From assembly GCA_022702545.1 (NCBI GenBank), contig JAHRBC010000002.1, forward strand, positions 4,154,001 to 4,218,000: DNA of 64,000 nucleotides. Reading direction: 5' to 3'. The position numbers and the translations under genes were made by a program. Position 1 is the stretch's first letter, and every line of letters starts with the position of its first letter. The notes beneath the pieces are model-generated. The model worked only from the letters and a program-made list of their open reading frames with translations. It did no database searches and was not told the DNA's origin. Below are positions 1 to 11,700 of the stretch, piece after piece. Source of the DNA: Phycomyces nitens (Eukaryota; Mucoromycota; Mucoromycetes; Mucorales; Phycomycetaceae).

Positions 1-153
1 ACTTGTCCCAACTTTTATATCGATGGAGCACGTCCAAAGTGTTCTTGGTTCTTGTGGGCTGAAAATGTGCCATTTGAAAATCCAGGATTTACTCTTCACA
101 CTCCTATCCCCTCAAAGGAGCCTTGTAACGGATTGAAAGCTGGTATCTACTGA
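1..153 (+). CDS. C-terminal fragment of an unrecognised, probably secreted protein
   Basis: Frame 1 is open from the window edge to a TGA at 151-153, giving about 50 residues that end LKAGIY. The stretch has three cysteines and several Pro, Trp and Phe residues, with no charged low-complexity tracts, as in extracellular fungal domains. I do not recognise the family. The 5' part lies outside the window, so signal peptide and domain order cannot be judged. It could also be an unrelated intracellular protein; the secretion idea rests on composition only. Confidence 0.45.
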   Translation, partial: TCPNFYIDGARPKCSWFLWAENVPFENPGFTLHTPIPSKEPCNGLKAGIY

Positions 154-579
154 GCAAAAGATATATATATATATAAATAAAGCGATAAAAAGTATGAGCC
201 TAGAGTATGTCCCTAAAATTCTTAAGACTACTCGTAAATATATATATATACTCTATCGATTTTCTTGGACCAAGAATCCAAGGCCGATAATTTGTATTTA
301 CAGACTATACAGAGTGTAATTATTAACCATTTTGGTACCCAAACACAATGAAATTCTTGGTAGCTTAATATCCAATATACTAAATGATTCAATCAGTATT
401 CGACTCCTTGATAATCTCTGCCAAAGTCTACCAAAAACTAAAAATCAAAAACCCCCCCTCCCCAAAGCTCTTTAATGCTTCTTTGACTTGTCCGACGCAT
501 TAAGCCCAGCCAGAAAACAAGTCACCGATAACAGGACTTGTCCATCCTTTTGGTTGCAACACCTTTTTTTCTATTTGCA
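154..579. other. Intergenic, AT-rich
   Basis: AT-rich spacer between the fragment's stop and MDM35. TA-rich tracts near 161-180 and 236-251 fit a 3' untranslated region. A pyrimidine/A-rich stretch with a C-run near 450-465 precedes the MDM35 start. No gene seen. Confidence 0.5.
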
Positions 580-889
580 ATGTCTTCAAGTGTTGGTGCT
601 AATTGCACAGAGCTCAAGCAAAAGTATGACACCTGCTTCAACAAGTGGTACTCTGAAAAATTCTTAAAGGGGGACACTACACCAGAATGTGAAGATCTGT
701 TTAAAGATTACCGCGCCTGTGTTATGGTAATGAATGATCATTGATGATTTGATCAAGGCTATTGACATTTCCTTATAGGTCACTCTAAAGGAAAAGGGCA
801 TTGATAAGCTGCTGGCAGAATCTCGCAAGGAAACACAGTTTCCCTCTGCCTCTTCGGGCGAAGAAGACGCCGGGTCCAATTCAGCATGA
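580..889 (+). CDS. MDM35: Mdm35/TRIAP1-like twin CX9C protein of the mitochondrial intermembrane space
   Basis: Two exons, 580-726 and 779-889, split by a 52-nt GT-AG intron, encode 85 residues. The protein starts MSSSVGANC, then C-x9-C in [11 protein letters not shown], the [12 protein letters not shown] block typical of Mdm35/TRIAP1, then a second CxnC pair ([11 protein letters not shown]). In the known family this protein pairs with Ups/PRELI lipid-transfer proteins in the mitochondrial intermembrane space to move phosphatidic acid, and is imported through Mia40 oxidation. The ATG at 580 is used because the upstream in-frame extension has no ATG. Exon 2 restores a hydrophilic C-terminus that ends in TGA. 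Length suits the family (about 80-90 residues). Confidence 0.92.
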
Positions 890-1679
890 TAGCTTACGAC
901 GCTTTCTTGTACTATTTATTTCTTCTTCTTGGTTCATGTGTGCAATACAAAGAAAGCCAAAAAAAAAAAAAGAAGCACTGATGCCTTGTAGAATAAAATT
1001 GTGAAATACTCATAATGAACATGTATGAATTACTTGGCTTTTTTTCTAAAGCATGTAAAATCATGTAATACAACTTTTTTTTTAGATAAACAAATAAAAA
1101 GACTAGAGTTAAAAGAGTTGAGAAAGGTCTTTGGCTACACTGCGAGTATAGCAATGAATTGGTGTAATTGAACCTCTTGAGTCTTTGGTCTTTTTCAACA
1201 TACAATTAAAGATGGCCAAGCATTTACTTTCTTTCGTTTTGATACATGGGTATTTTTATTATTAAATTGGAAGTCCACCGTGTTTCTAAATCGACATTTT
1301 TACACATCATAGTCTCATTAACCATGCAATTACCATGCAATTATTGCTTTGGGGCAAATACCAAAGCGCTAAAGTTAAAGATGTATCAAGAATACCAATT
1401 GCATTCAAGCTGTCATGATCTATAATGTATATCATTTTACCCCCCAAAAAAATAACTCGAATTGTGTAAGCAATTGGGCCAAATACTTCTTGAAAGAACT
1501 TGTTTAATATAAACACAGTGAAACATAATTACCGGTTTATTACATTGGGGTTTTACAAGGCTTTAATGTAATTGTACGAGCCGAATATTTAAGATCGCCA
1601 ATAAATCAACAAACACTCTTTATCCAGCCCTACCTTTTTCTCTTTGGGATATTCACTTTCTTCTTACAAGCAAACAAAG
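890..1679. other. Intergenic, AT-rich
   Basis: Nearly 800 bp with poly-A/poly-T runs near 958-972 and 1074-1082. Holds the MDM35 3' region and the promoter of the next gene. Open frames here are short and compositionally non-coding. No gene seen. Confidence 0.5.
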
Positions 1680-2306
1680 ATGCAGCCATACAACGACAAT
1701 AAGAAAAACACGCCAATGCTGGCACCAGAGCCGTTTCGACCAACCAATATACATCCCATCACACGAGAAATACAAGTCCATCCAGTCTATCCCCCACAGG
1801 CAGTTGTTGTACATGAGAATACTAGGCCGGTGAGTATGGATCCCTCCGAAAGTGTGCTATCAAGAACAAGCAGCACCCGCGCAAGTGTTGGCTATGTGTC
1901 CTCGGCATCTAGCACAGTAATCGGATCAGAGTCCAGTCTAGGATCAGATTCAACCCTCTTGAGCTTTAGACCACCCATGTCAGAAAAGCCTTCAGCCTGG
2001 CTGCATCGTCGCCAAAGAGGATCTGCATGCGGAAGATTTGTGCTGGGCATGGCCGGGTTAGTCGTCTTTCTTGTCATGGTAGCTGCATTTGTGCTCTGGA
2101 TCAGCAACGGCTACATCTTCCCTGCCCCCCAGTACTCGACAGAATATGCTCAAAGCCCACGAGCACCAAAAACATCGGATGCCCTATACTCTTCTCTGGC
2201 CGAGACAGCATCGATCAAAGCAACAGTTGACTTGCCCGAGCCAACATTCATGATAGACAATGATCTAAAGGTTGCCAAGAATGTCCATGATCCAAGGCAT
2301 CTTTAA
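1680..2306 (+). CDS. Single-pass membrane protein, function unknown
   Basis: One uninterrupted frame from ATG 1680 to TAA encodes 208 residues. An upstream in-frame extension uses only TTG, so 1680 is preferred. The first 120 residues are polar, Pro- and Ser-rich and probably disordered. One transmembrane helix (about residues 121-142, FVLGMAGLVVFLVMVAAFVLWIS) follows a basic RRQRGS segment, which suggests the N-terminus is cytosolic by the positive-inside rule. A short Ser/Ala-rich C-terminal tail follows. No catalytic domain is visible. I do not recognise a family; such N-disordered, one-helix proteins are common in fungi. Confidence 0.7.
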   Translation: MQPYNDNKKNTPMLAPEPFRPTNIHPITREIQVHPVYPPQAVVVHENTRPVSMDPSESVLSRTSSTRASVGYVSSASSTVIGSESSLGSDSTLLSFRPPMSEKPSAWLHRRQRGSACGRFVLGMAGLVVFLVMVAAFVLWISNGYIFPAPQYSTEYAQSPRAPKTSDALYSSLAETASIKATVDLPEPTFMIDNDLKVAKNVHDPRHL

Positions 2307-3097
2307 CGATCCTTGACCCTACAACAAGTCTGCTTTGGCCAGACATGTGTATCTCTCTCCCTCTCCCCCCTATTTTCTCTCTCGCTCTCTCTCAAGTAAA
2401 TAAAATGTTTATATAATATATTTATTATTTGCAAGTATTATTTTTCAAGAGGGATCTATTGGTGTTTGCATATACAGCCCAGAGACACAATTGAAACAAT
2501 CTCTATAGCTATTATAATTCCGTAAAGAGCATCTGGCCAACTACTCATTATGTTGGCCATAAAGATGTTGTATTGGAATATGGACTCTTTAACCCCAAAT
2601 ATTCAGTACACTCTCGACCCTTTAAATCGCTAGATTCATATGTTTGCTAGATAAAGCCTATGAGACATTGATTCTATTGGGATCGTGTGTGTATGTGTGT
2701 GTGTGTGTGTTTTTTTTTTCATGCAAATCAATACTCAATAGCCCCAAGCAGTTTGGCCAAAGCCAATTTTCCTTGACAATTAGACTTGCCTCTGTTTACA
2801 AAAAAAACCAATCATCTAAATACTACTAATAGGTATAAAAGGCTAAAGTAGTACATGGCCTTTACAATACCATTATGTGCTTTGGCACAACGAGGATCAA
2901 GATAAAAACGGAAATCAAATAAAAATCCAAAAATGATCACGGGATAAACATCAATGGCGTACATTCCTCCAGACGTCTGTTTCATCCTAGTGACGTGAAT
3001 ACACACCCAGGTACGCTGTCAATGTGACAGGTCATTATGGACTTCATAAGCCGTGACGATCAATCTACTGACCATCAATCCAGATCAGTTCCCTTTA
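2307..3097. other. Intergenic; pyrimidine-rich 3' region, then promoter of DnaJ gene
   Basis: Begins with a CT-rich tract (about 2348-2393) just after a stop codon and AATAAA-like motifs. A GT microsatellite lies near 2686-2710. A GACGTC palindrome (about 2973) and GTGACGTGA (about 2990) lie 100-130 bp before the DnaJ gene start and could be CRE/bZIP-like sites. No gene seen. Confidence 0.45.
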
Positions 3098-4030
3098 ATG
3101 TCTCTTCCATTACCCGTAAAAAAGTCACTCTACAAAGTACTCTTGATCGAAAAAGATGCAGATCAATCTGCGATCAAGGCAGCCTATCGAAAACTAGCCC
3201 TAAAGCATCATCCTGATAAACAGCCTGCTACGGCAACTGATGAAGAAAAGCAGGAATCCACACAAACATTCCAGCAGATAGGGCTTGCTTATGCCATCTT
3301 GAGTGATCCTGTGAAAAGATCGAATTATGATACTACGGGAAACATTAGTACAGACAATTTGAATGAGGGCGATAGATCATGGTCTGATTATTTTAAAGAT
3401 CTGTGGTCAGGCATTGTCAGTGCAGAGACTATTGAAGCTCATGCTGAAAAGTACAGAGGTACTCTACAATTGGACCAAGAAGTGTATTTAAATAAAGGTT
3501 TGGAATTCTAAAACATCTTTTCTTTTTAAAAATATATAGGATCCGAAGAGGAAGAAAAGGATGTCTTGAGATTTTATGAGCAATTCAAAGGCAATTTAGA
3601 TTCTATCCTTGACCACCTCGAATGTTCGACTGGTAGGGACGGCCCACGTGTAGAGAAAATTATCGAAAAACATATCCAAGATGAGGCCACCAAAGCTTAC
3701 AAGGCCTTCAAGACCACAAGTACTCCACAGGCCCATGCCAAACGATCCAAAAAGGCAAAAAAGGATGAAGCTGCTTTTGAAAAGCAAATGAAAAATAAAA
3801 AGGAAGCCAAAGACACATCACTTGAAGCCATGATTCTTGCGAGACAGCAGAACCGACAGGATAGTCTGAAAAGCACCATTGAGTCTATAGAAAAGAAGGC
3901 TCGCAAAGAAAAGGCATCGTCCTCTGAGAATTCAAAGCGTTCTGCCGACCACCTTGAGCCAACCGACGAAGAATTCGAAAAGATCCAGCAGCGTCTGATG
4001 GCCAACAAGAAGCAAAAGAGCAAGAGATAA
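3098..4030 (+). CDS. DNAJC9: DNAJC9-like J-domain co-chaperone
   Basis: Exons 3098-3458 and 3540-4030 encode 283 residues. The J domain spans about residues 9-75 and carries the HPD motif needed to stimulate Hsp70. The conserved DNAJC9 middle region follows (YRGSEEEEKDVLRFYEQFKG), then a basic coiled-coil, Lys-rich C-terminus. In animals DNAJC9 is a histone H3-H4 co-chaperone; a similar nuclear role is inferred. The intron 3459-3539 joins Y-R-G to S-E-E-E exactly where family members read YKGSEEE. An alternative donor at 3498 would insert 14 residues and leave a 42-nt intron, which fits the family less well. The gene is convergent with the next one. Confidence 0.85.
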
Positions 4031-4226
4031 ATTCTATAAACATTTATAACCTATACAACAACTCCTTCAATTTACATATAATGATATATATCTTTAAAGA
4101 AAGAATGATGAATATAAGAATGCCCAACATTGGTCAAGTCCATTTTTAATCCAAAAGAGCAACAACAGAGCTTACTGCAGCATTAAACATTTTATAGATT
4201 ATCAAATTACACTATAAAAAATATGC

Positions 4227-7064
4227 TCAAATCCCCACCTGGTTCTTTAGATCCAAGAACCAACCTACAGTTTCTACTCGTCGCATATCCGAAATACCAG
4301 TCCCGCTGACAGTTTCAAACAGCAACTTCAAGGTTGCCTTTTTCATGCCTGGTGTTTCTTGATTAAGGACCAGTGTCTTGAGCTTGTTCAGATAGACAGC
4401 ATAAAATGGCCCAAGCGACAGTGGCTTCATAATCTCAATAAGGATGGTTATGTATTGAGATCTTTCCACAGACTGAGACTCATCTGTCAACTCATCAACC
4501 TTTTTCAAGAGGTATCCCACAGTAAGCCATGCAATTGCATCATCCATTTCACAGAGGGATTGGATCATACTGGAATAGCCAAATGTAAACTGTTGCAAGT
4601 TGATTTGACGAGGGAAACTCTGTAGACACAAGAGTACAAGATTGTATGGTTAGAATACAGTGGCAATAAGTGTTGATCAACTTACCTTTATAAGAATATT
4701 GGCATATACACCTGCCACTTCACGAGCTACGGGCTTTTTTGCAGCTAAAAGGCTCAGAATAGCAGCATGAACACTCTCATAAAGATCTTTGGATCGAATT
4801 GGATCCCACTTGAGAACGGGGTAGATTATAGGTAGAATCATATCTTCCAGAACGGGGTCCTCGATATAGGGCATTACTTGTTCAATGAGATTTGTATAGA
4901 ACAAAAGGCGGGATATATGGACTGTAGAAAGGACCTGGACAGGAGGAGTAGTATCAATCGTGTATTGACAAGGGACTATAGTCTTTAGGGTTAATCCAAA
5001 AAAAAAAGAAAGCCTTTAATCAAAGCGCACTAGACTTGCCATATTCTTTGTAGCCATTCTTCAATACATGGTTAAGTTTACACACATTGTCTTTGTGGGT
5101 CAGATAAGACACTGTATTTGTGAGTGTGTCTTGATAGGCCTGGAAACCAGTGCTTGTACCCAAGTGTTCAGTTATAAAATGGAGATTGGCATAGAGATAT
5201 ATTGAGTTTTGGGCTACAGAACAATTGTTAACACTGGATCTATCATGAAACACTCTCTTGACCAACAGCCTACCTGCTCCAGGAACAAGTACAAGTCCCT
5301 CTCCATTAGGATAATCGACAGCAACTGCCTTGAAAATGACGGTTGTGGCAAACAAGAGAGTTTTGAAGAATGACCAGACTGCAGTACTGAGCTCCTTATC
5401 CATTGCATCCATTCCTTTTTTTTTATTGCAATCTATTATCAATAATTGCCGTCTACTTTTTATCTGCTTACCATAGCGTACTACAAATCGATCCCAGGCA
5501 ATAAATATGCGATAGGAGAATCCTGTCAGTCTGTAAGCCGTGTAAGTGACATGATCATCTTTATCCTTTTTCTTTTTGACGTCTCTTACCTATCCAGCAA
5601 TGATTCAACGCTTCCTATTGACAGGGGATCACCAACTGTCAATATGGCCTCTATAACTTTGGCGGCAGCTCTAGATATTCTGCCAATATCTTTGTGAAGA
5701 GGATCCTGAAGAATTGTGTTTATAGCCTCGGTATCTTTGGATTCATTCGACAGATTGTCAATAATCTTTCCGTCTTCCCAGGCAAATTTGCTTGTAATAA
5801 GGAATGATTCGATGCATCTCAAAACAGCCTCAAGGTTCATCCCCTGAATTGCCTTTACAGATAATGTAGGCAGACATTGGCCAGCAAACAATGCAATGAC
5901 ATCTATATTGACATTCCCGGCAAAAATATAACACTTAATCATCGAGATTCTTAAAAGTTTAATTGATATTTACCCTGATGTTTTTCAAATGAATATACTT
6001 GGTCTTTGCTGACAGCTTCTGCAACGACCTTGTCAAACACATCAACAAACAAGGCTTCCATTTGTTTTTGGAAACCAACTACTTTTGATGTCTTTGCACC
6101 TTGATTGAATTGTAACATGCGCCTATATAATACTCAACCCATGAGCCCAAACTTCCTTGGATACCAAGAGGATCCATAAAGACTTACACTACACCAACAA
6201 GCACAGCCAGTCGGGTCATCTTTACCTCGAGAGACTCTTCTCTTGCCTCTACTGCTGTTTTTGTGAGTGCAACAAGATTTCCCAGATCGGCAACTGCTTT
6301 GGTCACAGGCTTCTCTTTGGATCTCTTGTCAATACTATGCTCAAACACATTGATAACTGGTCTCAGACGATGATCCGGTAGACGAGAAATGAGCTGTATA
6401 TATGCCTCTACCAGTCTTTCGCATGATTCAATTTCAAATGCATTGAGTGCAGTGGTCTCTGCAAGTGCATGTGCGACACCTGCCTCAATTGATTCAGCCA
6501 TGTGTGTGTTTGAATCTTGGTGCTCAATCACATCTGTCATGTCATTCAGAATCCGTACATCGTTGTACACCAAAGGAGCACGACCCACCAAGCCAACCAA
6601 CCCTATCCAAGCTTCCTTTTGAAGGCTCGAGGGAGCGCCTTTTTGTAAAGTCAAGAGTGAATGTATGGATTCCAGTACACGAACGAGATCTGTTTCGACA
6701 GCAGGAATTGCGGCTGGTGCCCCCGATAGTCGACGTACCCAGATAGACCAGAGGCTATAGATGGACTCGAGGCCCTTCCATTCTGGTACTGGTTGAGAGA
6801 AGAATTGCTCTCGAAGACTAAAGCACACGGAAATAAACGATGGTGTGAACCAGGGCAAGGGAAGGTGCTGGCTGTGTTTAGCGAGTTGGCTCAGGTGATT
6901 AAGGATCTGTAATGACATATTTAGTTTGCTACTCAACCAAATATCAATCTATTGAATATTTTCCACCTTGCCTCATCTTGACCAAGGGATCTATATTGCA
7001 TCAATGCAGAATAGCTGGCAGAGAGTGTTTGTGCCAGGGTGTTTATATCATTTTCAGTTGACAT
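4227..7064 (-). CDS. Large alpha-helical protein, probable peroxin Pex8
   Basis: Nine exons close in frame to 776 residues: 7064-6972, 6906-6188, 6122-5974, 5902-5590, 5530-5472, 5414-5274, 5213-5040, 4975-4686, 4619-4227. The protein is HEAT-like helical with no transmembrane segment. Segments such as LTGFSYRIFIAWDRFVVRYG and DLYESVHAAILSLLA resemble what I recall of fungal Pex8, a peroxisomal matrix-side protein linking docking and RING complexes of the importer. That is recall, not an alignment. It ends NQVGI, not a PTS1, unlike yeast Pex8. Introns 1 and 7 appear to be GC-AG. A start at ATG 6918, without exon 1, is possible. A possible Pex26 gene lies directly upstream on the same strand. 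Confidence 0.5.
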
Positions 7065-7271
7065 GATTACTAGAGAAATGCTGGATTGTAAGCCCCTAAA
7101 TCTACAGTTTAGCGCATTGGTGAAATGCGGGGTGGAAGGGTGGGGGTGCGAATAGCATTGTGAAGATAAATGACATGTGACTCTTTGTCAGACAAAGACA
7201 GGTGGGAATAAGCATTATTCATGCCCAAGTGTTTTGAATTTACTATTGTATTTTAGAGTGTATTATTATTA

Positions 7272-8478
7272 TTACATATAGGTGACTTTGGTGCCCATCT
7301 GGACTGTCTGCCATAGCTTGACCATCAGTCCCTTTAGAGCTGGAGAGAGCTGACTACGATAATAACGCAGCAGGCCAAACAAGATGAATATAATAAACAG
7401 GACTCCATAGTTTGGGTTTTGGACAAGGGGAAGAAGCCAGGACCTGATGGATGTAGCCAGACTAGAGTCAGTCAATTGCTGAGGTGATTTTTCCTGTATA
7501 GCTCTTGAAGAGGTTTCCTTGTCCTTTTTTGACTCTAGAGACAATGATTCGGCCTGTTTTGCCCTTGCCTGTCGCTCCATCTCTTCCTGCTGCCTTTTTT
7601 CCTGCTCTCTCTCTCGCTCTCGCTCTCGCTGTTGTTGTTGTTGTTGTTGTTGCTCCCTTTCCAATTCCTTTTTTTCTCTTTCTCTTTCTCGTTCTCGTTC
7701 CTTTAATACAGCATTCTGCTCTTCTTGCCGCTTGGCTGTCTCTTGAAGATCTTTGACGGTTTTCTCTAGGGTCTAAATCACCAATAAACACAACCGTATT
7801 TTTTGTTTGTTTGTTTGATTGATCCTTACTGTCTTTGCACTGGGGGATAGAAATGAATTGTAGTCTAGGAATGACCTTGCAGAATCATAGTCTTTCAATG
7901 CAGGCAGGATGCGGCACACATATATGTCCACAGTCTCTCTGTACAGTTTCATCACGCCATCATCCTCTGTTGCACCTGCCAAATGATCCAGAGTTGCTTC
8001 CGAGAGACCAGCATACCACTCCTCAACCACCTGTCTACCAACCGCAGGAACATTTAGCTTGAGAGACATCACCATCCTACACATCAATTCTTGGCCTGTT
8101 AATAAAACTGGGTAATGTGCCAATAGAATACTCTTACGCAGAAGTGACAAGAGACGGATCGACTAGATTAATGTTTTGGTGCCAGTCTGTCAGGTTAGTC
8201 CAGAGCCCATAGCAGGCCGCATGTTTGGTGATTGGCTTGTCAGAAACTAGTTGTGAAAGACCAAGTGTGCTGAGGGTGTCTGGGGTGGGGTCTTTGGGAC
8301 GATTGAGGAGAGTGGTTCCGATTGTTAGGTAAAGTGCCCAGACCTTTGTGCCATGAAGCGATTCCTGGGGTGATGGTAAAAGGTCGATTGCCTGCAGACA
8401 AGAGGCAGCGGCCTGCGCATACCGTGTGAGCAGAAAGAGTCGGAGTGCTTTTTGGTATTGTCGCTCGAGATCAGCCAT
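7272..8478 (-). CDS. Tail-anchored protein, probable Pex26/Pex15-type peroxin
   Basis: Three exons (8478-8138, 8076-7830, 7772-7272) encode 362 residues. The N-terminal 230 residues are helical and repeat-like (RQYQKALRLFLLTRYAQAAA, then VVEEWYAGLSEATLDHL). A coiled coil rich in Glu, Arg and Lys with a run of eight Gln follows. One transmembrane helix near the C-terminus (LFIIFILFGLLRYY) is followed by a short basic tail. This is the layout of fungal Pex26/Pex15, tail-anchored receptors for the Pex1-Pex6 ATPase at the peroxisome. No signature residue proves it. The downstream neighbour is a Pex8-like gene. Alternative: another tail-anchored TPR-like protein. Intron 1 uses the TGTAG acceptor, since the nearer CAG breaks the frame. 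Confidence 0.5.
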
Positions 8479-8709
8479 GTAATATTTGGGGGTGTAGCAA
8501 AACTAGCCAAAAGGGAGAGCAAGAGAAGAAGAAAGTGTGGTAGGAGGAAGAGAAGCCTATTTTGGGCCAATCATAGCTACACCGCTTGGCTGGCGGAGTA
8601 TTGTTCTGATTATGAATATTAAATGTCCTTTTAGGCCATTAAAGAAGGAATAAAGGAGAACTTGTTTACCTCTCTTTCTTACTGGTTGATTCCAACGACA
8701 ATAGCAGAC
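8479..8709. promoter_or_regulatory. Bidirectional promoter between Pex26-like gene and SIP3/LAM gene
   Basis: Only 231 bp separate two divergent start codons. A CCAAT box in GGCCAATCA lies at about 8565-8573. The right part is AG-rich, then CT-rich before the SIP3/LAM start. Confidence 0.5.
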
Positions 8710-11700
8710 ATGCCATTGCCAACATCATCACGGAACACACTAATCACTCTACAGGATGCCATTACTGACTCACCTGTCTACCGGGCAAACATCCTCCACT
8801 TTGACGAACAACTGGACCTGTTGGAAAGATGGCTCGAAACACTATCGAAACATATGAAGCTTTACTGCGATCGACTCAATAGTAAGCATGCAACCCTAGC
8901 AACCTGAATTATAAGCTCATTCTGTCCATTAGAATTCAACCTCGAAACAAACCTAGTCTGCAAAAAGGCAATCCCTGTTGGTATTGACGATACCCTGATA
9001 GGTAAACTTTGCCAAGAGACCGTAATTGGATGCTAACCCCATATCATTAGACTGCAACTTTACTGGGGCAGTCATCAAGAGCTTCTCTGATGCACTACAG
9101 ACCAGCTTAGCTTTCAAGACTAAACTGGTAATTACTCTCGATCACTAGGCAACCTATTGGTGTCTGACTGAATTCTGTTTTAGGTATCTGACCTTGAAGA
9201 TAACTTTATCCAACCACTGCAACAATTTGTAAAGACACATCTCAAGGAATTCAAGGTAATACATGCCTGGTGGGTTTGGGGGGAGGGATGGAGGGAGGGG
9301 ATTTGAGAATATAAGGCCAAGTGTTGGACATAAAGAGAGATATGCAACGTGTGAACGTGGTAATAATAAGCTAAGCCATTTGGTGTAAATATAGGATTTC
9401 CGGCGTCAACATGAGAAATCACTTGAGAGGTACGAGGCGCAGTTGGCCAAGTACACAGCACAGAGCAAGACCAAGGAAGCGTCGGCGGTACGTGAAGAAG
9501 CATTTCGGCTGCATGAGGCCCGTAAATCGTACATCCGCATGTCGGGACAGCATGTATTGCGTATATTACATTTCCGCTCCATCTTGGAACATTGCCTCGT
9601 TGAGCACTTTTCGGCTGCTACGCTTGCCCACCTTTCGGATCTCGACGGAGGAACTCGAGTATGGCAGAAATTGGATAGCAGCCTTGCCTCGTGGAAGCAG
9701 TGGCTAATTGACGTGAGTGACACCGAGATAAATAATAAATATAAAGGGCAATTGTGTATTTATTCAATTGAAATCTATAGGACAAGGAGACATGCGATTT
9801 CCAGTTGTATGCCCTGCAGACCACCCGAAAAGGGCTGGAGAATGAATATATCCAAAAAGTACAGCCTCCGCGTGACTTGGATCGCTATGTGCCCTCAGCT
9901 GTCACTACAACGCGACATTCGATTGATTTCTCGGCCCCAACTGAGCATGGACAGACGAGCTACAAGTGGGGTTATTTATTTGTAAGGGGATCTCGGAGCT
10001 CATGGACCCGCCGCTGGTACTTTTTATATGATGGTTACTTTGGTTCCTGTCATGTCAGCCCATCGATTAAACTAAAGGGGGCAATTACCATGTCGGAGAG
10101 GGTATCAGTATTGCTGTGCGACATCAAGCCTTTGGGCGATGTCGATCGGCGGTTTTGTTTTGAGGTTATGTGTGCTCAGCAGTAAGTACATTGATTTGCA
10201 ACAAAAGCCATGTTTATCTAACTACCCTAAAGACCTTCATTTGTCTTGCAGGCAGAGTCCGAAGAAGAGATGAGAAGCTGGATAGCTGCATTCGAGAGAA
10301 GCAAGCGTCTGATGCTTCAGAACGAACATGCTCCCGAAATCGTGCCCGAAACGACAACTACCCAGATGGACTCCACCAGTCCAGCCATCGTTATGCTCTC
10401 AACAACTGCCGATGTCGACAAGTCAACCCTTGCCAATGCCACCTCTCTCACACCCTTGCTGGTCTGGGAAGCCGCAAAGTCCCAGATGGCCAGTAACACT
10501 GCCGGAAGTCTTTCTGTTCCCACGTCCCCAACTGCTCCCACTCATTCCCAGTCTCTCCTTATGTCTTCTGAGCCTCCCCAGGATTCCCAGGTTGGATCCT
10601 CTTGGGGAATTCCGTGGGCACTTGTCCCAAGTATGTTCCAGTCTACAGACGAGAACGGCCCAGACCATATTCCTGCTCCTGGATCAGCTGCTCCTTCTAC
10701 TCTTGCAGACATTGATGGCCACCAGGTTGTCTGGCCCAACCAAAACGACGACTTTGGTTCATTAAAGGTCGATATTCTGGGATACAGTATTGATATGGAA
10801 GCCAAGAACAAGGAACTTCGCCGATTGTTTGGTGGTGTGGCTACTCATGAAGTGGTTGTATATGGTAACTAGGGATCCAAAAAAAAATTATTTGGCTTGG
10901 CGTATTTCTCATCCAATTTCTTGTCCGTTGTAGCCTTCACGGGTCTTTTGAAAAAGAAACCCGCTCCTATTTCTGAAGAGTCTGTCAATACCAAAGAACT
11001 CGAATCCCCACCATCGCCCTCACCTATAGAACCACTCGAGCAAGAATTCAATGCCCATTTGACCGATAGTGTCAAGAAGCCAAACTCTGATTTCGGATTT
11101 GCCTATACTGGCCGCGCATTTATTACCCAAGAAACCTTTTGGTTTTATAGCTGTGTATTGATGACCTGTGTAAACACTGTAAGTCTATATGAAAATTGCT
11201 TTAAAGAACTATCTTTCTTACAACAAGAAACATAAATAGGTCGCTGTACGGTTAAAGGATATTCTGGCCATTAGGCTCGTACGTGATCCATCGCTTGTAA
11301 ATGTGGGCACATCTTCCCATATTGCCATTGCCATAGACTTGGCCCAGTCTACAAGCAGCCTTGATAATCAAGGTCCTTTGATCATTACTGGCCTATTGGA
11401 TGATATCGAAGTGATTTCTGAGCGATTAAGATTTGCCGTTGACAATGCAAAGAGCCGTGATGTAAGTCTCTTGGACACCATTGTACACATACTTATTTCA
11501 TTCATTCATAATATATTAGCCTTTGCCTCTTCAATCACTTTACGATATCCTGCAACATCTTTCTGCAGCAACCAGCAAGAAAAAGAAGACTGACCAAGTC
11601 ACAACAATCAAGGTCGAGCCTGTAAAATCTGCATCGAGCCCTGATTTCTCTACGACCTTGCCTGTGCCTGACATTATCCAGCCAGAACCATCTACCTCAC

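Noticed and set aside
1644..1679. N-terminal extension of the membrane protein at 1680
   Set aside because: It would start at TTG; the first ATG is 1680.
7468..7791. Long frames rich in Arg/Thr or Val/Leu opposite or out of phase with the Pex26-like coiled coil
   Set aside because: Low-complexity shadows of the Gln/Glu/Arg tract; only the frame ending in the membrane anchor splices correctly.
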